From positions 356-8,230 of the forward strand of contig QIAR01000595.1 of NCBI GenBank assembly GCA_003225595.1: a DNA stretch of 7,875 nucleotides. The letters are read 5' to 3'. Positions within the stretch are counted from its first letter, which is position 1. Each line of letters opens with the position of its first letter. Under the pieces are notes generated by a model that was not told the DNA's origin, made no database searches, and worked only from the letters and a program-made list of their open reading frames with translations. Source of the DNA: Acidobacteriota bacterium. Its GTDB lineage: Bacteria; Acidobacteriota; Terriglobia; Terriglobales; Acidobacteriaceae. Made by a program: the position numbers and the translations under genes. Shown here one piece after another: positions 5,944 through 7,875 of the stretch.

Positions 5944-7875
5944 TCGAGCAGCGGATTCGCGATATTAGGGTCAAGATCAACCGCGAGAAATTCAGCGAAG
6001 CGATCGAGCTGGCGAAGCAAACGCTCGTTACTATTGGCCCCGACACGACGGTTACGCAATTGTTAAGTTCCGCGGTGGTCGAATTTGAAGCTCGGGAGAA
6101 GAAAAGAAAACAGGAGAAGGAGATTGAGTCGATCCGGCTTTTGATACAGCGCGGAAAATTCGAGGAGGCCACTCAGGCTCTCGACAATGCGCTCGCGACC
6201 CAGATGCTGGAACCCTTCGACCCCCGTGTGCGGCGCGTGTCGGACGAAATCCACGCGGCCACAACTATGCCAACCTCGGCGTCAACGCCCAACGCAGAAT
6301 CGGCGGCCCCGCCGCTCTCAAAGGAGTACGCTTGGCAGCAGGGACCGCCTCAGCCTAGTAGCGCCGATGTTGCCGAAGCGAGCGCCCGGGCTAAAGAAGC
6401 TCCGCCGCAAGCATCCGAGCCCGTGGCTCCCGTGCTCCCATCTGAAGTTTCTTCCACACCGACTATGCAGCCGGTGACCCCCACCATCGCGCCTGCACCA
6501 CGGGACACCCGTTCAGGGGAACCTCCTTTCTCTGTCTCCAGCCGGGAGGCTGCCACTCGGGCGAGACCGGTTCCTCAACTCAGAGTTCAACCACACACCC
6601 CCATCCCTCCCGGTCCAACTGTTGTCAAGGCGGAGCAAAAGGAGCGGCCTCTCTGGAAACGGCCCGTAGCCGTCGCAGGAGTCGGCGCTCTCGTACTGGT
6701 CGCGCTAATCTGGTTAGGAATACACCTGATTTCGCGAGAAAAAGTGAAAGAGACCGTTCTTGTTCCCGCGAAAACTCCCACGGCTCGGACGCCTGAGCTG
6801 AATCCGCTCGAATTGCGCCAGCGTGAGGCCATTGACGCGGCTGACAAGCGAGTTGCGTCAGATGATCTTGCAGGAGCATTGCAACTGCTGCAGCAGGCAG
6901 CCTCGCTGAATGGTCCCTTGACCTCTGAGATTCAAAACAAGCAGGCGTCGATCCAGGCAGCAATGAAGGATCAAGGTCGCCGGAAGCTGCGTCAACAGGA
7001 AGAACAGTGGTGGCAGAATGCGAAAAATGAAGTGGCCCTTGGGAACTTCCGACCAGCACAAAAATATCTCACGCAAATCCTGGCGTTACCTGAAGGAGGG
7101 TTAAGAAGGGACGACGCACGGAAATATCTCGACCAAGTTATACCCGAGCGACAGAAAGAAGAAACATTATTGGCCCAGGCACAACAGGTCTCGCACAGGA
7201 ATGATCCGGATTCCCTCGCCCGTGCCGCTGATCTTCTCAACGAGGTAATCCAATTAGAAGGGCCCAGAAAATCCCAAGCCGAACAATTGCGGCATGTTGT
7301 ACTGGACAATTTAGCAACTTTGAAGAAGCAGCAGCGTGATCAACAAATTGCGGCCCTTGACGCCACTGCGCGACGAAACATAAAGCAAGGCGATTTCTCT
7401 TTAGCCCGCCAAAAAGCCGATCAAATCAAACAAGCCGGGGGCGATCCGGCATCTCTATCTGCCGAAATTGGCCGGGCTGAAGCCGAGCAGGCCCGATTGG
7501 AGCAATACGAAGCTAACTACCGGCAAACCGTAGAAAAATACCAGCGAGTCGCCGCAAATGACAAGAGCGGCTTGGAATCCGCGCGCAACGGTTTCCAATC
7601 TATTGCGCAGGGAGTTGGATCTCATGCAAGCGACGCGCGTAAATACGTCGAGGAAATCAATGCTAGACTCGCAGCCTTGAATACGCCTCCCCCGCCACCG
7701 CTCAAGGCAGAGGCAACTTCCCGAAAGGCCACCGATGAGCTTGCCATTCGCGCCGTAATTAAGCGATACGAGCAGGCCTTCGAGCAGAGGAATGCAGATG
7801 CTTTACGTGAGATCTGGCCAAGTCTTGGAAAAAGATATGCAACCTACAAAGATTCGTTCAATAACGCCAAGGCAT
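5892..7875 (+). CDS. Receptor-like Ser/Thr kinase, C-terminal part in a shifted frame (TM and extracytoplasmic region), partial
   Basis: This frame has no stop from 5892 (a TAA closes it at 5889-5891) to the window edge, about 661 codons. It carries the expected continuation of the kinase: after FPGNK it reads EEQAELQ, then helical units containing KFSEAIELAKQ and KFEEATQALDN. A Pro/Ala/Ser/Thr-rich linker runs from about 6260 to 6640. A single hydrophobic helix lies at 6666-6731, preceded by KRP and followed by SREK, which suits an N-inside, single-pass inner-membrane protein. A Gln/Glu/Lys/Arg-rich helical region follows (about 6780-7680), then a TPPPPP hinge (7682-7700). The last ~48 residues (IRAVIKRYEQAFEQRNADAL, then REIWPSL) look like the start of an NTF2-like/SnoaL-type domain that continues outside. 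Independent translation is unlikely: no good start with a ribosome-binding site is seen near 5943. The two frames are most likely one gene. Confidence 0.85.

Noticed and set aside
5813..6172. Minus-strand 119-codon frame over the frame-change site
   Set aside because: It is the Ser/Cys-rich antisense shadow of the charged helical repeats on the plus strand.

Overview
The window holds two outward-facing blocks around an ~880-base divergent region. The likely source is an Acidobacteriota-type or similar soil bacterium. That is an inference from moderate GC, a large Ser/Thr kinase carrying a TPR-like solenoid, and a two-domain bacterial glycogen-debranching protein. No rRNA, tRNA, CRISPR array or insertion sequence was seen.

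Left block, minus strand. A reading frame runs from the ATG at 1893 to the window edge (631 codons, no stop). It encodes an amylo-alpha-1,6-glucosidase / glycogen-debranching-type protein that lacks only its C-terminal end. About 120 bases upstream of it, on the same strand, is a 103-residue DUF3467-like protein (2011-2322) with a clear AGGAG ribosome-binding site. The two may be co-transcribed.

Middle, 2323-3204. No gene is recognisable. There is an unusually long open frame (2552-3208, TTG start) of unrecognisable sequence that overlaps the next gene by GTGA, a small 14-base tandem duplication, and a perfect 8+1+8 palindrome 80 bases before the next start codon.

Right block, plus strand. 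One very large receptor-like Ser/Thr protein kinase fills 3205 to the window end, but it is split by a -1 frame change near 5893-5895. The first frame (3205-5943) encodes a complete Hanks-type kinase domain, three TPR-like units, seven exact-length 52-residue repeats and further helical units. The second frame (5892 to the edge) continues the helical repeats, then gives a Pro/Ala/Thr-rich linker, one transmembrane helix, a charged helical outer region, a Pro-rich hinge and the start of what looks like an NTF2-like domain. The break is best explained by one missing base, either a sequencing error or a real inactivating mutation, because no classical slippery heptamer is visible.

The kinase would sit in the inner membrane with its catalytic domain and solenoid in the cytoplasm. 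Nothing in the sequence links it functionally to the glycogen-debranching block. They share only the divergent intergenic region.
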